Origin: JBBRHQ01 sp963781345
GTDB taxonomy: Bacteria; Actinomycetota; Thermoleophilia; Solirubrobacterales; 70-9
Reading direction: 5' to 3'
NCBI GenBank assembly: GCA_963781345.1
Contig: CAWAFQ010000015.1
Span: forward strand, 80,513 to 144,512
DNA: 64,000 bases
The translations under genes were made by a program, and so were the position numbers. This document shows, in pieces, positions 7,494 through 15,703 of this stretch (within the stretch, counting starts at the first letter, position 1; the number at the start of each line of letters is the position of its first letter). The notes beneath the pieces are model-generated. The model was not told the DNA's origin. It worked only from the letters and a program-made list of their open reading frames with translations, and searched no databases.

Positions 7494-8750
7494 CTAGGCC
7501 CCCACCTCGGCCCGGATCGCGCCCGGGCCCTCCTCGGTCTTGCCGTCGGACTCGGAGTCGGCGCCGACCAGGATCGAGATCTTGCCGAGGTGCTTGTTTT
7601 CGTGCAGGAGCTGGTGGGCGCCGGGCACGCCGTCGAACTCCATCGTCTGCCAGAGCACGGGGCGAATCTTGCCCTCGGCCATTAGCTGGTTGGCTCGCAT
7701 GCACTCATAGGCGTTGGCGAAGTGGGATCCGATGATCTGCTTCTGGCGCATCCATAGGTAGCGGACATCGAAATCGAGCGTGTAGCCCGAGGTCGCACCG
7801 CAGATCACCACCTTCCCGAACGGCTTGACGACGAAGACCGACGTCGGGAAGGTCGCCTGGCCGACGTGCTCGAAGACGATGTCGGGCGCGTCGCCGAGGA
7901 TCGACTTGACCCGCTTTGCGAACTCGCGCGAGACCTTGAACCGCGCCTTCTCCTCGTCAGCCGACTCGCCTCCCTTTCGCATCATCCCGGCGAACTCGGA
8001 GCGGTTGATGTAGTCGACGGCGCCGAGCTGCTTGACCAGCTCGCCCTTCTCGTCGGAGGAGACAACCCCGATCGCATTGGCGCCGGCCGCCGCGCAGAGC
8101 TGCGTGGCGAAGACCCCGAGACCGCCGGCGGCGCCCCAGATGAGGACGTTGTGTCCCGCCTGCAGACTGCACTGGTCCATCAGCATCCTGAACGCGGTGA
8201 AGTAGGTCAGCCCGTACGCCGAGGACTCGGCCCAGGAGAGGTTCTGGGGGCGGGGGAGGAGCTGCTGGGCCTGGACCTTGGTGAACTGCGCAAACGACCC
8301 CCAGGTCGTCTCGTAGCCCCAGATCTGCTGGCTCGGCGCCGCCAGGGGGTCGAGTCCGTGGACCTCGACGTCCTCGTAGGAGGCCTGGTTGCAGTGGACG
8401 ACGACCTCGTCGCCGGGCTTCCACTTGGTCACGCCCTCGCCAACCTTCCAGACGATTCCGGAGGCGTCGGAGCCGCCGATGTGGTGGCCGTACTCGGGAT
8501 GGTCTCCGTAGCCGAAGACCGAGACCGGCTTGCCCAGGGCGGCCCAGACGTTGTTGAAGTTGACCCCGGCGGCCATCACCCGCACGATCACCTCGAAAGC
8601 GCCCGGCTCGGGGACCTCGATCTGCTCGAGCTTGAATGCGTCCTTGGGCTCACCCTCGGTCTCAGGGCGGATGACCCACGCTGCCATGCTGTCGGGAAGG
8701 GTCCCGGGCTCTACGTCGAGCTTTGAGACTTCACTGCTGTCTACGGCCAA
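7494..8750 (-). CDS. ccr: crotonyl-CoA carboxylase/reductase
   Basis: 418 residues, starting at TTG with GGAGGA about six bases upstream. It is a zinc-less medium-chain reductase. The N-terminal domain has WAALGKPVSVFGYGDHPEYG (GroES-like). The Rossmann motif is GAAGGLGVFATQL (about residue 210), and the C-terminal stretch is QKQIIGSHFANAYEC. These segments are diagnostic of Ccr, which reduces and carboxylates crotonyl-CoA to ethylmalonyl-CoA with NADPH and CO2. The length is normal for the family (410-460). With ecm it defines the ethylmalonyl-CoA pathway, used for growth on acetate-type carbon or to supply ethylmalonyl-CoA extender units. An ABM-like gene is coupled behind it, and the gene at 8882 is divergent. 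Confidence 0.95.
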   Translation of the reverse strand: MAVDSSEVSKLDVEPGTLPDSMAAWVIRPETEGEPKDAFKLEQIEVPEPGAFEVIVRVMAAGVNFNNVWAALGKPVSVFGYGDHPEYGHHIGGSDASGIVWKVGEGVTKWKPGDEVVVHCNQASYEDVEVHGLDPLAAPSQQIWGYETTWGSFAQFTKVQAQQLLPRPQNLSWAESSAYGLTYFTAFRMLMDQCSLQAGHNVLIWGAAGGLGVFATQLCAAAGANAIGVVSSDEKGELVKQLGAVDYINRSEFAGMMRKGGESADEEKARFKVSREFAKRVKSILGDAPDIVFEHVGQATFPTSVFVVKPFGKVVICGATSGYTLDFDVRYLWMRQKQIIGSHFANAYECMRANQLMAEGKIRPVLWQTMEFDGVPGAHQLLHENKHLGKISILVGADSESDGKTEEGPGAIRAEVGA

Positions 8751-8881
8751 GGGGGTCCTCCGCGCGGTTGGGGGTGAGCGATCGCAATCCTAAAGGAGAG
8801 CCATCGGTGAGGGCCGGCGCCGAATTCCGGCGGCCGCCGTCAGATTCCTGTCCGGGCCTGCGACTACCTTCGTGAGTCCAG

Positions 8882-10219
8882 ATGGAAGCGTCCGAGAAGC
8901 CACATATCAACCCAGAGAAATCGACCGTGAGGCCGATCGGCAGCCGCCTGGTGATCGAGCACCTCGAGGTCGACGACGAGCGCTCCTCCAGGGTTGTTCG
9001 TGAGCGGATCGAGGCCGGACACAGCGGTGAGGAGACCGTCCGCGATGCGATCGAGATCGGCGCGCGCGTGCTCGAACGCGAGGGCCTGGCGGCCGAGGTC
9101 GACTACGTTCAGCGCGAGTTCGAGCGCACCTCGGGTCAGGTGAGGGAGCAGTTCAGCGAGCAGGCGAAGAGCCTCACCGACACGGTTCAGGCGGAGCTCC
9201 AGAGGGTCTTCGGAGACGAGGGCGGAGTCATGGCCGAAGCCCTCGACGATCACGCGGACGAACTTGCCAAGCAGATCACCCGGCACTTCGGCGACGAGAG
9301 CTCGGAGGCCGTCCAGCATCGCGTCCGAGAGTTGGTTGAGAGGTCGATGCGGGAGTCCCGCGAGAGCCTGATCAGGCACCTCTCCTCCGAGGACGGCTCC
9401 AACCCGCTCGCCGACTTCAAGCTGAGCGTCAACACGACGGTCCGCGATGCCGTGCGAGCGCTGAAGGAAGAGGAGAAGGCCACCCGGGAGAAGCTCGAGA
9501 AGGTTCAGCAGGACGTGGTCAGGCTGACCGAGCAGACCGAGGCGAAGAAGATTCTCACCGCGTCCGAGGAGGCCGGGACCCGCAAGGGGCTTGACTTCGA
9601 AGAGCGCGTCCACAAGGCAATCGAGGGCATTGCCTCGGGTCGCGGTGACGCAGCCCTCGGGGTTGGCCACCAGTCCGGCGCAGGAGGGAGCAAGAAGGGC
9701 GATGTCGTCGTAGAAGTCGGGGGCGCGGACGGCCCCGCCCAGGGCAGGTTCGTGGTCGAGGTCAAGGATTCCCAGCTGACCAAGCCGAAGGCCTGGGCGG
9801 AGCTGAAGGGGGCGATGGAGGCCCGCGACGCGGCGTTCGCGATCCTTGTGGTGGCCGGCGAGGCGAACATTCCCGCGGGCCAATCCGAGTTGCACGAGTA
9901 CGAGGGCAACAAGCTGATCGTCGCCGTGGATCCCCAGAGCCCGGCAGACCGCAGCCTCGAGTTGGCCTATCGCTACGCGAGATGCAAGGTCATCCTCGCC
10001 CGTGAGGGCGAGCTGACGCTCGATGCGGCCGGGGTTCGCGATGCGACCACGGAAGCGATGGCCGCGCTGGAGGAAGCGAGAAACATCAGGTCGGCGCTGA
10101 CCACGGCATCGAAGAGCGTGGATAGGGCGCGCACCGGCGTCGACGCTCTCGTTGACAGCGTCCTCGAGAAGCTGGAGCGGATCGAGTCATTGGTCGGCGA
10201 AGCCGGCGACGGCGACTGA
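8882..10219 (+). CDS. coiled-coil protein with a PD-(D/E)XK-like C-terminal domain
   Basis: 445 acidic residues, ATG start. About residues 60-240 are predicted coiled coil, rich in Glu, Arg and Gln. From about residue 243 a compact domain follows: GLDFEERVHKAI, then about 30 residues on KKGDVVVEVGG, then RFVVEVKDSQLTKPKAWAE. The order helix-Glu, G-D-(hydrophobic strand), E-V-K is the layout of the PD-(D/E)XK nuclease fold, and the whole resembles the DUF2130 arrangement of coiled coil plus nuclease-like domain. A further helical tail ends the protein. No partner methylase or helicase is next to it. DNA cleavage or nucleoid work is possible but unproven. Confidence 0.75.
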   Translation: MEASEKPHINPEKSTVRPIGSRLVIEHLEVDDERSSRVVRERIEAGHSGEETVRDAIEIGARVLEREGLAAEVDYVQREFERTSGQVREQFSEQAKSLTDTVQAELQRVFGDEGGVMAEALDDHADELAKQITRHFGDESSEAVQHRVRELVERSMRESRESLIRHLSSEDGSNPLADFKLSVNTTVRDAVRALKEEEKATREKLEKVQQDVVRLTEQTEAKKILTASEEAGTRKGLDFEERVHKAIEGIASGRGDAALGVGHQSGAGGSKKGDVVVEVGGADGPAQGRFVVEVKDSQLTKPKAWAELKGAMEARDAAFAILVVAGEANIPAGQSELHEYEGNKLIVAVDPQSPADRSLELAYRYARCKVILAREGELTLDAAGVRDATTEAMAALEEARNIRSALTTASKSVDRARTGVDALVDSVLEKLERIESLVGEAGDGD

Positions 10220-10335
10220 CCAGCTGGCCGCGGGCCGCCAGGCTCGATCAGGTCGGGCCGCGGATCGCCCGCCAGATCGGGTCCGCGACGCATCCAAGGT
10301 CCTGGATGAGCCAGAGCGGGGGCCTGGGACCGCGG

Positions 10336-10812
10336 CTAGGGCAGCTCCAGTTCGTTGGAGGAGGAGGTGCGGTCGGGGCCGACATAGAGCCGGGCCGCAA
10401 CCGCCGTCGGGATGTCGGCGGCGCCGACCAGATAGTCGCCGGTCGGCAGGAATACCTTGTAGGCGGCGGTCCCGTTCGCGACGACGATCGGTGAGGTCGA
10501 GTCCTTCGGACCGACGATCTCGAGGTGGCTGTCGAAGTTGGTGAGGTTGGCGATGGTCAGCGCGACCAGCAGCGGCTGGTCGGAGTTGACGCCCTGCTGC
10601 TGCGCCTGGGCCCGTCTGGCCGGGCCCTCGACCCCGACGACCCGGGGGGTGATGCTGACCTTCTTCGCGGCGATGCTGACCGTGATCGGCGTCGGTGAGG
10701 CCGGCCTCGGGTCATTGGCGTGCTCCTGGGCGCCGCACCCGGCGAGCCCGAGGCCGACGATCAGGGTCCCGAGCACGCAGGCAGTCGTCGATATACCTCT
10801 CCCGCGGGCCAT
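10336..10812 (-). CDS. putative lipoprotein
   Basis: 158 residues, ATG start. The N-terminus is a type II signal peptide with lipobox L-A-G-C at about residue 26. The mature part is a single beta-sandwich-like domain (SIAAKKVSITPRVVGVEGPAR ... LTIANLTNFDSHLEIVGP ... YLVGAADIP). It resembles the small cupredoxin/Ig-like exported domains seen in actinobacteria, but there are no copper ligands. Gln/Ala-rich low complexity (RRAQAQQQG) lies in the middle. Downstream, convergent with the coiled-coil gene, is a 115-bp gap with no evident feature. Function unknown. Confidence 0.75.
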   Translation of the reverse strand: MARGRGISTTACVLGTLIVGLGLAGCGAQEHANDPRPASPTPITVSIAAKKVSITPRVVGVEGPARRAQAQQQGVNSDQPLLVALTIANLTNFDSHLEIVGPKDSTSPIVVANGTAAYKVFLPTGDYLVGAADIPTAVAARLYVGPDRTSSSNELELP

Positions 10813-10863
10813 CGGAGAGGGAATCTAACCGAAGCGGGCGGATCCGGCCTGGCTTCTCCCCGC

Positions 10864-11907
10864 TCAGCCGAACCAGACCGAACGCCGGGCCCCGAGCATC
10901 TCGTCGAGCTGGAGTTGGATCCGGGTCCGGATCTCCTCCGCGATCGACTGGATCTCCGCCGGGTCGTCTGCGGTCTCGGGCGGGTATTGGGACATCTCCA
11001 CAGGCTCGAGGAATCGGATCTTGAACTTCGCCGGCATGTACATCAATCCGGCGGCAAGGCCGAATTGCGGGAAGGCGTGGTTGAAGGGGAAGTAGATGAG
11101 GCCGCTGAGCCGCTGCATCGTGCGCATATGGGCAAAGATCGGCATCGCCTCTTCGCCGCCGATCAGCGCTATCGGGACGATCGGGACCCGAGCCCGGATC
11201 GCCGTTCGGACGAAGCCGCCGCGGCCGAAGCGGCGCAGCCGGTAGCGCTGCCAGAAGACCTTGCGAGTCCCCTTCTGGCCCTCGGGGAAGACGATCGCCA
11301 GCCGGCCCTCGTCGTGGAGCAGGCGCTGTGCGTTTTCGCGGTGAGCGGCGACCATCCCGATCTTGTTGGTCAACATCCCGACCCCCGGATACCCCTTGAA
11401 CCAGTGCTCTCCGAGCATGTAGAGGGGCCGCGGATGGGAGTGCTCGTTGCGGATCGCCTGCATCACCATCGGCGCGTCGGGTGGCAGCGCCCCGGAGTGG
11501 TTGGAAACGAGCAGAGCGCCACCGGCGGCGGGGATGTTCTCGATCCCCTCCGTCTCGACCCGGAACCAGTAGCGGTAGTAGAAGTTCAGCGCCGGCTCTA
11601 GCATCGAGACGACTCGCTCGGAGCGCCCCCAGTCATCGAGCGAGCGCTCCTCGTCTGTGGCCGGCAGCAGCGCTCTCAGGTCCGGGAGGTTCGCCCGCCT
11701 CTCCGGAGCCTCCGGGGGAGCTGCGAAATCGTCTGCGCTGGGGTCGAAGGATTCGGGATGGCCGCTTGGATCCTCGGCACCGGCGCCGAACTCGGGGGCC
11801 GCCGCCATCCCGGGCTCGCCGAGGTTTGCACCGACGACATGGCCGCCGACGAGGGGGCTGTCGGCGCCCAGTGGCTTTCCACCGAGGCCGCGGCCTCGGG
11901 CGCTCAA
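10864..11907 (-). CDS. lysophospholipid acyltransferase (PlsC-like)
   Basis: The proposed TTG start overlaps the ygfZ stop (TTGA), giving 347 residues; an ATG at 11808 is an alternative. After a disordered Pro/Ala-rich stretch of about 90 residues comes the acyltransferase domain. Motif I is NHSGALPPD (N-H-x4-D type). The glycerolipid-binding motif II is near RENAQRLLHDEGRLAIVFPEGQ, with FPEGQKGTRK as motif III, and PIVPIALIG is motif IV. The NHS(x)3-4D variant with a hydrophobic patch is typical of actinobacterial 'lysophospholipid acyltransferase family' proteins. It is likely a membrane-associated enzyme that acylates a glycerolipid. Translational coupling to ygfZ is seen in the overlap. 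Confidence 0.88.
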   Translation of the reverse strand: MSARGRGLGGKPLGADSPLVGGHVVGANLGEPGMAAAPEFGAGAEDPSGHPESFDPSADDFAAPPEAPERRANLPDLRALLPATDEERSLDDWGRSERVVSMLEPALNFYYRYWFRVETEGIENIPAAGGALLVSNHSGALPPDAPMVMQAIRNEHSHPRPLYMLGEHWFKGYPGVGMLTNKIGMVAAHRENAQRLLHDEGRLAIVFPEGQKGTRKVFWQRYRLRRFGRGGFVRTAIRARVPIVPIALIGGEEAMPIFAHMRTMQRLSGLIYFPFNHAFPQFGLAAGLMYMPAKFKIRFLEPVEMSQYPPETADDPAEIQSIAEEIRTRIQLQLDEMLGARRSVWFG

Positions 11908-12863
11908 GCGGATTCCCCGAAAGGAAGCTCGACGACCTCGGCGGTGCCGCCGCCGCCGATCTCGAGTGAGGTACCGGGCTCCGCCTCGCGCCGCAGGATC
12001 GCGAGCCCGATCGGGCCCAGCGCGGGGGAGATGCAGGCGCTGCCGATCGCACCGGCCTCGCGCTCTCCCAGCGCAAGTGCGGCTCCGGCGCTGGTCGCCC
12101 GGTCGAACCGCAGACCGCGAAGATGGCGGTTCGGCCTGCCCTTGTAGTGGAGACGGGCGACCGTCTCCTGGCCGATGTAGCAACCCTTCGTGAAGCTCAC
12201 CGCCGACTCGACGATCCCCGCCTCAGCGGGCATCGTCCCCGGAGTGATCTCCGCGCCGAAGCGCGGCACGCCGGCCTCGATCCGCAGGATCTCCGCAGCC
12301 TCCTCGCCGACCTCGCCGGCACCGCGCTCGAGCAGAGCCATTGCCAGAGCATCCCGGTCGCGAGCGGCACAGAGCAGGTCGACGCCGTCCCGCGTGGCGA
12401 TCGCTCGGACCCCGATGCCGTCGATGACGCCCTCTTCGGATGAGCTCTCCTCGCCCGGAATGAACCCCGAGATCTCGGCGCTGCGGGGGCCCAGCAGCGA
12501 CAGCAGCGAGCGCTCCGCGGTCTCGTTTACGACCTCGGCGTCGCGGCCGATGTTGTAGGTACTCAGATGGCGGATCGCGGGGTCGAGCGCAATCGGCTCC
12601 GTGTCGAGCAAAATCTCGTCCGGCGCCGTTCGCAGCACCCGCATGTCGGCCTGCATGTGGCCCTTGCGGTCGAGCAGCGCCGCGTAACAGCCCTCTCCTG
12701 GCTCGAGCTCCTCGATCTCGTTGGTCAACTGCCCCTGCAGGTACTCGGCGGCCTCGGCGCCACGAACCGCGAGCTTCCCGCGGCTCGAGCGATCCAGCAG
12801 CCCACACTCCTCGCGGAGTTGTCGGTACTGCGCGTCGATCTCGATTGCCACCGGTGCGCCCAC
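11904..12863 (-). CDS. ygfZ: YgfZ/GcvT-family folate-binding protein
   Basis: 319 residues from the chosen GTG. The frame stays open further upstream, but that would run into the mntR regulatory region. The key signature K-G-C-Y-I-G-Q-E appears about residue 226, containing the conserved Cys of YgfZ. The N-terminal half has LQGQLTNEIEELEPGEG, also characteristic. YgfZ uses tetrahydrofolate in the assembly or repair of Fe-S clusters, which would serve radical-SAM enzymes such as FbiC. It is divergent from mntR with a gap of about 65 bp. The acyltransferase gene is coupled downstream. Confidence 0.88.
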   Translation of the reverse strand: MGAPVAIEIDAQYRQLREECGLLDRSSRGKLAVRGAEAAEYLQGQLTNEIEELEPGEGCYAALLDRKGHMQADMRVLRTAPDEILLDTEPIALDPAIRHLSTYNIGRDAEVVNETAERSLLSLLGPRSAEISGFIPGEESSSEEGVIDGIGVRAIATRDGVDLLCAARDRDALAMALLERGAGEVGEEAAEILRIEAGVPRFGAEITPGTMPAEAGIVESAVSFTKGCYIGQETVARLHYKGRPNRHLRGLRFDRATSAGAALALGEREAGAIGSACISPALGPIGLAILRREAEPGTSLEIGGGGTAEVVELPFGESA

Positions 12864-12927
12864 AACGGCGATTCTACGGCAGCGCCTTCGTCGCCAAGAG
12901 CGGTTTAGATGTGTCAAACTTCCAGTT

Positions 12928-13668
12928 GTGTCGGCTCACAACAGGGAGAACCCGCAGCCCGGCGCTCACCGCAGCGGCCACGCCCGTCCCGCGCGCAGCG
13001 CCCCGAACACCGAGGCGGTCGAGGACTACCTGAAGGCGATCTACGGTCTCGGCAGGCGCAACGAGGGCCCGGTCGGTACAAGCGAGTTGGCCGAGCGCCT
13101 CGGCGTCACGCCGGCGACCGCGACCGCGATGCTGAAGCGCCTCGATGGGCGCGGTCTCGTCATCTACAGGCCCTACCGCGGCGCCACCCTCAGCCCGGAC
13201 GGGGAGCGGGTCGCCCTCGAGGTGATCCGCCACCACCGCCTGCTCGAGTCCTACCTGGCGCAGGCGTTGGGGATGCCGTGGGATCGCGTCCACGAGGAGG
13301 CCGAGGTCCTCGAGCACTACATCTCCGAGGATCTCGAGACGCTGATCGCCGAGAAGCTCGGGGAGCCGAGCCACGATCCCCACGGGGACCCGATCCCGGG
13401 GCCCGATCTGCGGCCGCCCGGTGAGTCCGGCAATCGCCAGCTTTCCGAGCTCGAGCCGGGCGAGAGGGGCGTCTTCGCCCGCGTCTCCGATACCGACCCG
13501 GCGATGCTGCGCTATCTCTCCGAGCGCGGGATCACGCCGGGCGTCGAGATCCTGGTCACCGGACGCCAGCCGTTCGAGGGACCGCTTCTGGTCGAGATCG
13601 GCGGAGTCGAGCACGCGCTCGGCGGGGAGCTTGCTCGCCGCATGCGCGTCGGCGAGGGCCGAGCGTGA
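12928..13668 (+). CDS. mntR: DtxR/MntR-family metal-dependent repressor
   Basis: 246 residues from GTG; upstream codons in frame are unlikely because they enter the divergent ygfZ 5' end. The order is a winged helix-turn-helix (TEAVEDYLKAIYGLG ... TSELAERLGVTPATATAMLKRL, about residues 30-90), then a metal-binding dimerisation domain (HHRLLESYLAQALGM, VHEEAEVLEHYIS), then an SH3-like FeoA domain (ERGITPGVEILVTG). The family represses metal uptake genes when Mn or Fe is bound. The NRAMP transporter follows with a GTGA overlap, so manganese is the likely metal. An AT-richer patch (TTTAGATGTGTCAAAC, 12904-12919) upstream may hold an operator, but I cannot confirm a palindrome. Confidence 0.92.
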   Translation: MSAHNRENPQPGAHRSGHARPARSAPNTEAVEDYLKAIYGLGRRNEGPVGTSELAERLGVTPATATAMLKRLDGRGLVIYRPYRGATLSPDGERVALEVIRHHRLLESYLAQALGMPWDRVHEEAEVLEHYISEDLETLIAEKLGEPSHDPHGDPIPGPDLRPPGESGNRQLSELEPGERGVFARVSDTDPAMLRYLSERGITPGVEILVTGRQPFEGPLLVEIGGVEHALGGELARRMRVGEGRA

Positions 13669-15011
13669 AGCCACCGCCCGTCGTCGAGGCGCCGCCGGCC
13701 CCCGAGCGGGCCCCGGCGAAGGCGCCAGCGGTCGAGGACGTCCTCCCCGGCGAGGCGGCGGTCGCAGCGGCGGCACGGCGCTCGCTCGACGGGCATGCGC
13801 GCGGGCTGCGCCGGGTCTGGCCCTTCATGGGCCCTGCCTTCATCGCCGCGGTCGCCTACATCGACCCGGGGAACTTCGCCACCAACATCGCCGGAGGCGC
13901 CAAGTTCGGCTACCTGCTGCTGTGGGTGATCCTCGCGGCGAACCTGATCGCGATGGTCGTTCAGACCCAGTCGGCGAAGCTCGGGATCGCGACCGGGAAG
14001 AACCTCGCCGAGCTCTGCCGCGAGAGCTTCAGCCGGCGGACGTCGGTCGGCCTCTGGCTGCAGGCGGAGGTGGTGGCGATGGCCACCGATATCGCCGAGG
14101 TGGTCGGCGCCGCGCTCGGGCTCAACCTCCTCTTCGGTATCCCTCTGTTCCCAGCCGGCCTGATCGCGGGCGCCGGCGCCTTCGGGATCCTGGCGCTGCA
14201 GCAGAGGGGTTTCCGCCGGCTCGAGGCCGGGATAACGGCCCTCGTCGGCGTCGTCGTCGCCTCCTTCGTCTTCGAGCTCTTCCACTCAAACCCCGATGGC
14301 GGGGAGGTTGCCAAGCACCTCTTCATCCCCGGCTTCGCCGGCACCGAGAGCATCCTGCTGGCGACCGGGATCATCGGCGCGACGGTGATGCCGCACGTCA
14401 TCTACCTGCACTCGGCGCTGACCCAGAGGCGGATCGTCGGTCGCGACGAGTCGGAGCGGCGAAGGATTCTGCGCTTCGAGAAGATCGACGTGGTGATCGC
14501 GATGTCGATCGCGGGCGTTGTCAACCTCTCGATGATGATCGTCGCCGCCGCGCTCTTCCACGAGGGCGGCCTCACCGGGATCGACTCGATCGAGACTGCC
14601 TACGCCGGCCTCCAGACTCTGGTCTCGACCAACGCCGCATCGATCTTCGGGATCGCGCTGCTGGCGTCCGGTTTCGCCTCCTCCTCGGTCGGGACGATGG
14701 CCGGACAGGTGGTGATGCAGGGTTTCATCGAGCGGCAGATCCCGATCTTCTTCCGGCGCGCGATCACCCTGATCCCGGCGCTGGTCGTGCTCGCCATCGG
14801 CCTCAGCCCGACCAAGGCCCTGGTCGGCAGCCAGGTGGTCCTCTCCTTCGGGATCCCGTTTGCGCTGGTGCCGTTGCTTGTGATCGCGCGCAAGCCGGAG
14901 GTGATGGGCGGGCTCGCCAACCCCCCATGGCTGACCCTCTTCGCCGGCACCCTGGCGGCGATGATCATCGGCCTCAACGTGTTCCTCCTTCAGCAGGTCT
15001 TCTTCGGTTAG
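13665..15011 (+). CDS. mntH: NRAMP divalent metal (Mn2+) transporter
   Basis: 448 residues with a GTG start that overlaps the mntR stop. After a disordered 50-residue leader there are about 11 membrane segments. The metal site is clear: D-P-G-N in helix 1 (AYIDPGNFATN) and M-P-H in helix 6 (TVMPHVIYLHSA), plus the family loop GTMAGQVVMQGF. Mn2+/proton symport is the family role. The leader (VVEAPPAPERAPAKAPAVE) is longer than in characterised MntH. The pair mntR-mntH is a self-contained manganese regulon. Confidence 0.95.
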   Translation: MKPPPVVEAPPAPERAPAKAPAVEDVLPGEAAVAAAARRSLDGHARGLRRVWPFMGPAFIAAVAYIDPGNFATNIAGGAKFGYLLLWVILAANLIAMVVQTQSAKLGIATGKNLAELCRESFSRRTSVGLWLQAEVVAMATDIAEVVGAALGLNLLFGIPLFPAGLIAGAGAFGILALQQRGFRRLEAGITALVGVVVASFVFELFHSNPDGGEVAKHLFIPGFAGTESILLATGIIGATVMPHVIYLHSALTQRRIVGRDESERRRILRFEKIDVVIAMSIAGVVNLSMMIVAAALFHEGGLTGIDSIETAYAGLQTLVSTNAASIFGIALLASGFASSSVGTMAGQVVMQGFIERQIPIFFRRAITLIPALVVLAIGLSPTKALVGSQVVLSFGIPFALVPLLVIARKPEVMGGLANPPWLTLFAGTLAAMIIGLNVFLLQQVFFG

Positions 15012-15020
15012 CCTGGGAGC

Positions 15021-15383
15021 GTGGCGCTCGCCGACGACTTCCAGCAGGTCCTCGACTCGCTCCCGCCCGACTGGACGGACATCGAGCTCGACCTGCGGAT
15101 CGACGACGAGTCGCGATACGTCGACGCAGCGGTCGACCTGACCCAGATCAACGCCCATCCCTACTCGGAGGCGGACTGGCACTGGCGGATAATCGTCGCT
15201 CACAGCTTTGGCCACGCTGCCGCGGCGGAGACGGTCAGGGGCGTCCTCGGCAAGCTCGACAGCGACGGGATCGGCGGGGTGATGCGGCTGCGCGAGGTCC
15301 GCGAGGGGCGGGCCGAGGCGGTGCAGATGTGGGGCCGGCCGGAGAGCGTCCGCGAGGAGTTCCGCCAGCGCCGCTCGCTCTGA
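15021..15383 (+). CDS. hypothetical protein
   Basis: 120 residues, GTG start 9 bp after mntH, so in the same transcript. I do not recognise the family. It is acidic and soluble, with a beta-rich middle (WTDIELDLRIDDESRYVDAAVDLTQ) and a basic C-terminus. The unusual segment HPYSEADWHWRIIVAHSFGHAAAAE holds five His and two Trp. No signal peptide or membrane segment is present. It is followed 2 bp later by the small receiver-like gene. Position suggests some link to metal homeostasis, but nothing in the sequence shows it. Confidence 0.7.
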   Translation: MALADDFQQVLDSLPPDWTDIELDLRIDDESRYVDAAVDLTQINAHPYSEADWHWRIIVAHSFGHAAAAETVRGVLGKLDSDGIGGVMRLREVREGRAEAVQMWGRPESVREEFRQRRSL

Positions 15384-15385
15384 CG

Positions 15386-15703
15386 GTGGCCCGCGTCCTC
15401 GCCGTAGCCGCCGACCTGATGCTGGCCAGCCGCGTCGAGGGCAGCCTCCGCGCCGCGGGCCACGAGGTGACGGTGGCCTCGACGTTGCCGGAGAGCGTGG
15501 ACGCAGACGTCGTCGTCTGCGACCTCGATGCGGTCGATGCCGCGGCCGTGGTCGCCACCGGGCTGCCGACGCTCGGCTTCTACTCGCACGTTGACGTCGA
15601 GGCGAGGCGCAGGGCGCAGGAAGCCGGTATCGACGTCGTCGTCCCGCGCTCGAGGATGGCGCGGGAGCTGCCAGACCTCGTCGAGCGCCTTCTCGGCCGC
15701 TAG
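15386..15703 (+). CDS. small receiver-like (flavodoxin-fold) protein
   Basis: 105 residues, GTG start immediately after the preceding stop. The pattern is a receiver-type beta-alpha repeat: strand VARVLAVAADLM, helix ASRVEGSLRAAGHEV, acidic strand ADVVVCDLDA with D at the phospho-acceptor position, then TLGFYSHVD and DVVVPRSRM. The acidic pair usual at the end of strand 1 is missing, so it may be a non-phosphorylated pseudo-receiver. The last codon and stop overlap the convergent stop of the next gene at CTAG. Confidence 0.65.
   Translation: MARVLAVAADLMLASRVEGSLRAAGHEVTVASTLPESVDADVVVCDLDAVDAAAVVATGLPTLGFYSHVDVEARRRAQEAGIDVVVPRSRMARELPDLVERLLGR

Noticed and set aside
13000..13668. DtxR iron regulator rather than MntR
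   Set aside because: Coupling to an NRAMP transporter favours manganese, though the family alone cannot decide.
13421..15703. Long plus-strand frame across mntR, mntH and the following genes
   Set aside because: It runs in a different frame from mntH, which has clear transporter motifs. Only the last 318 bases (receiver-like gene) look real.
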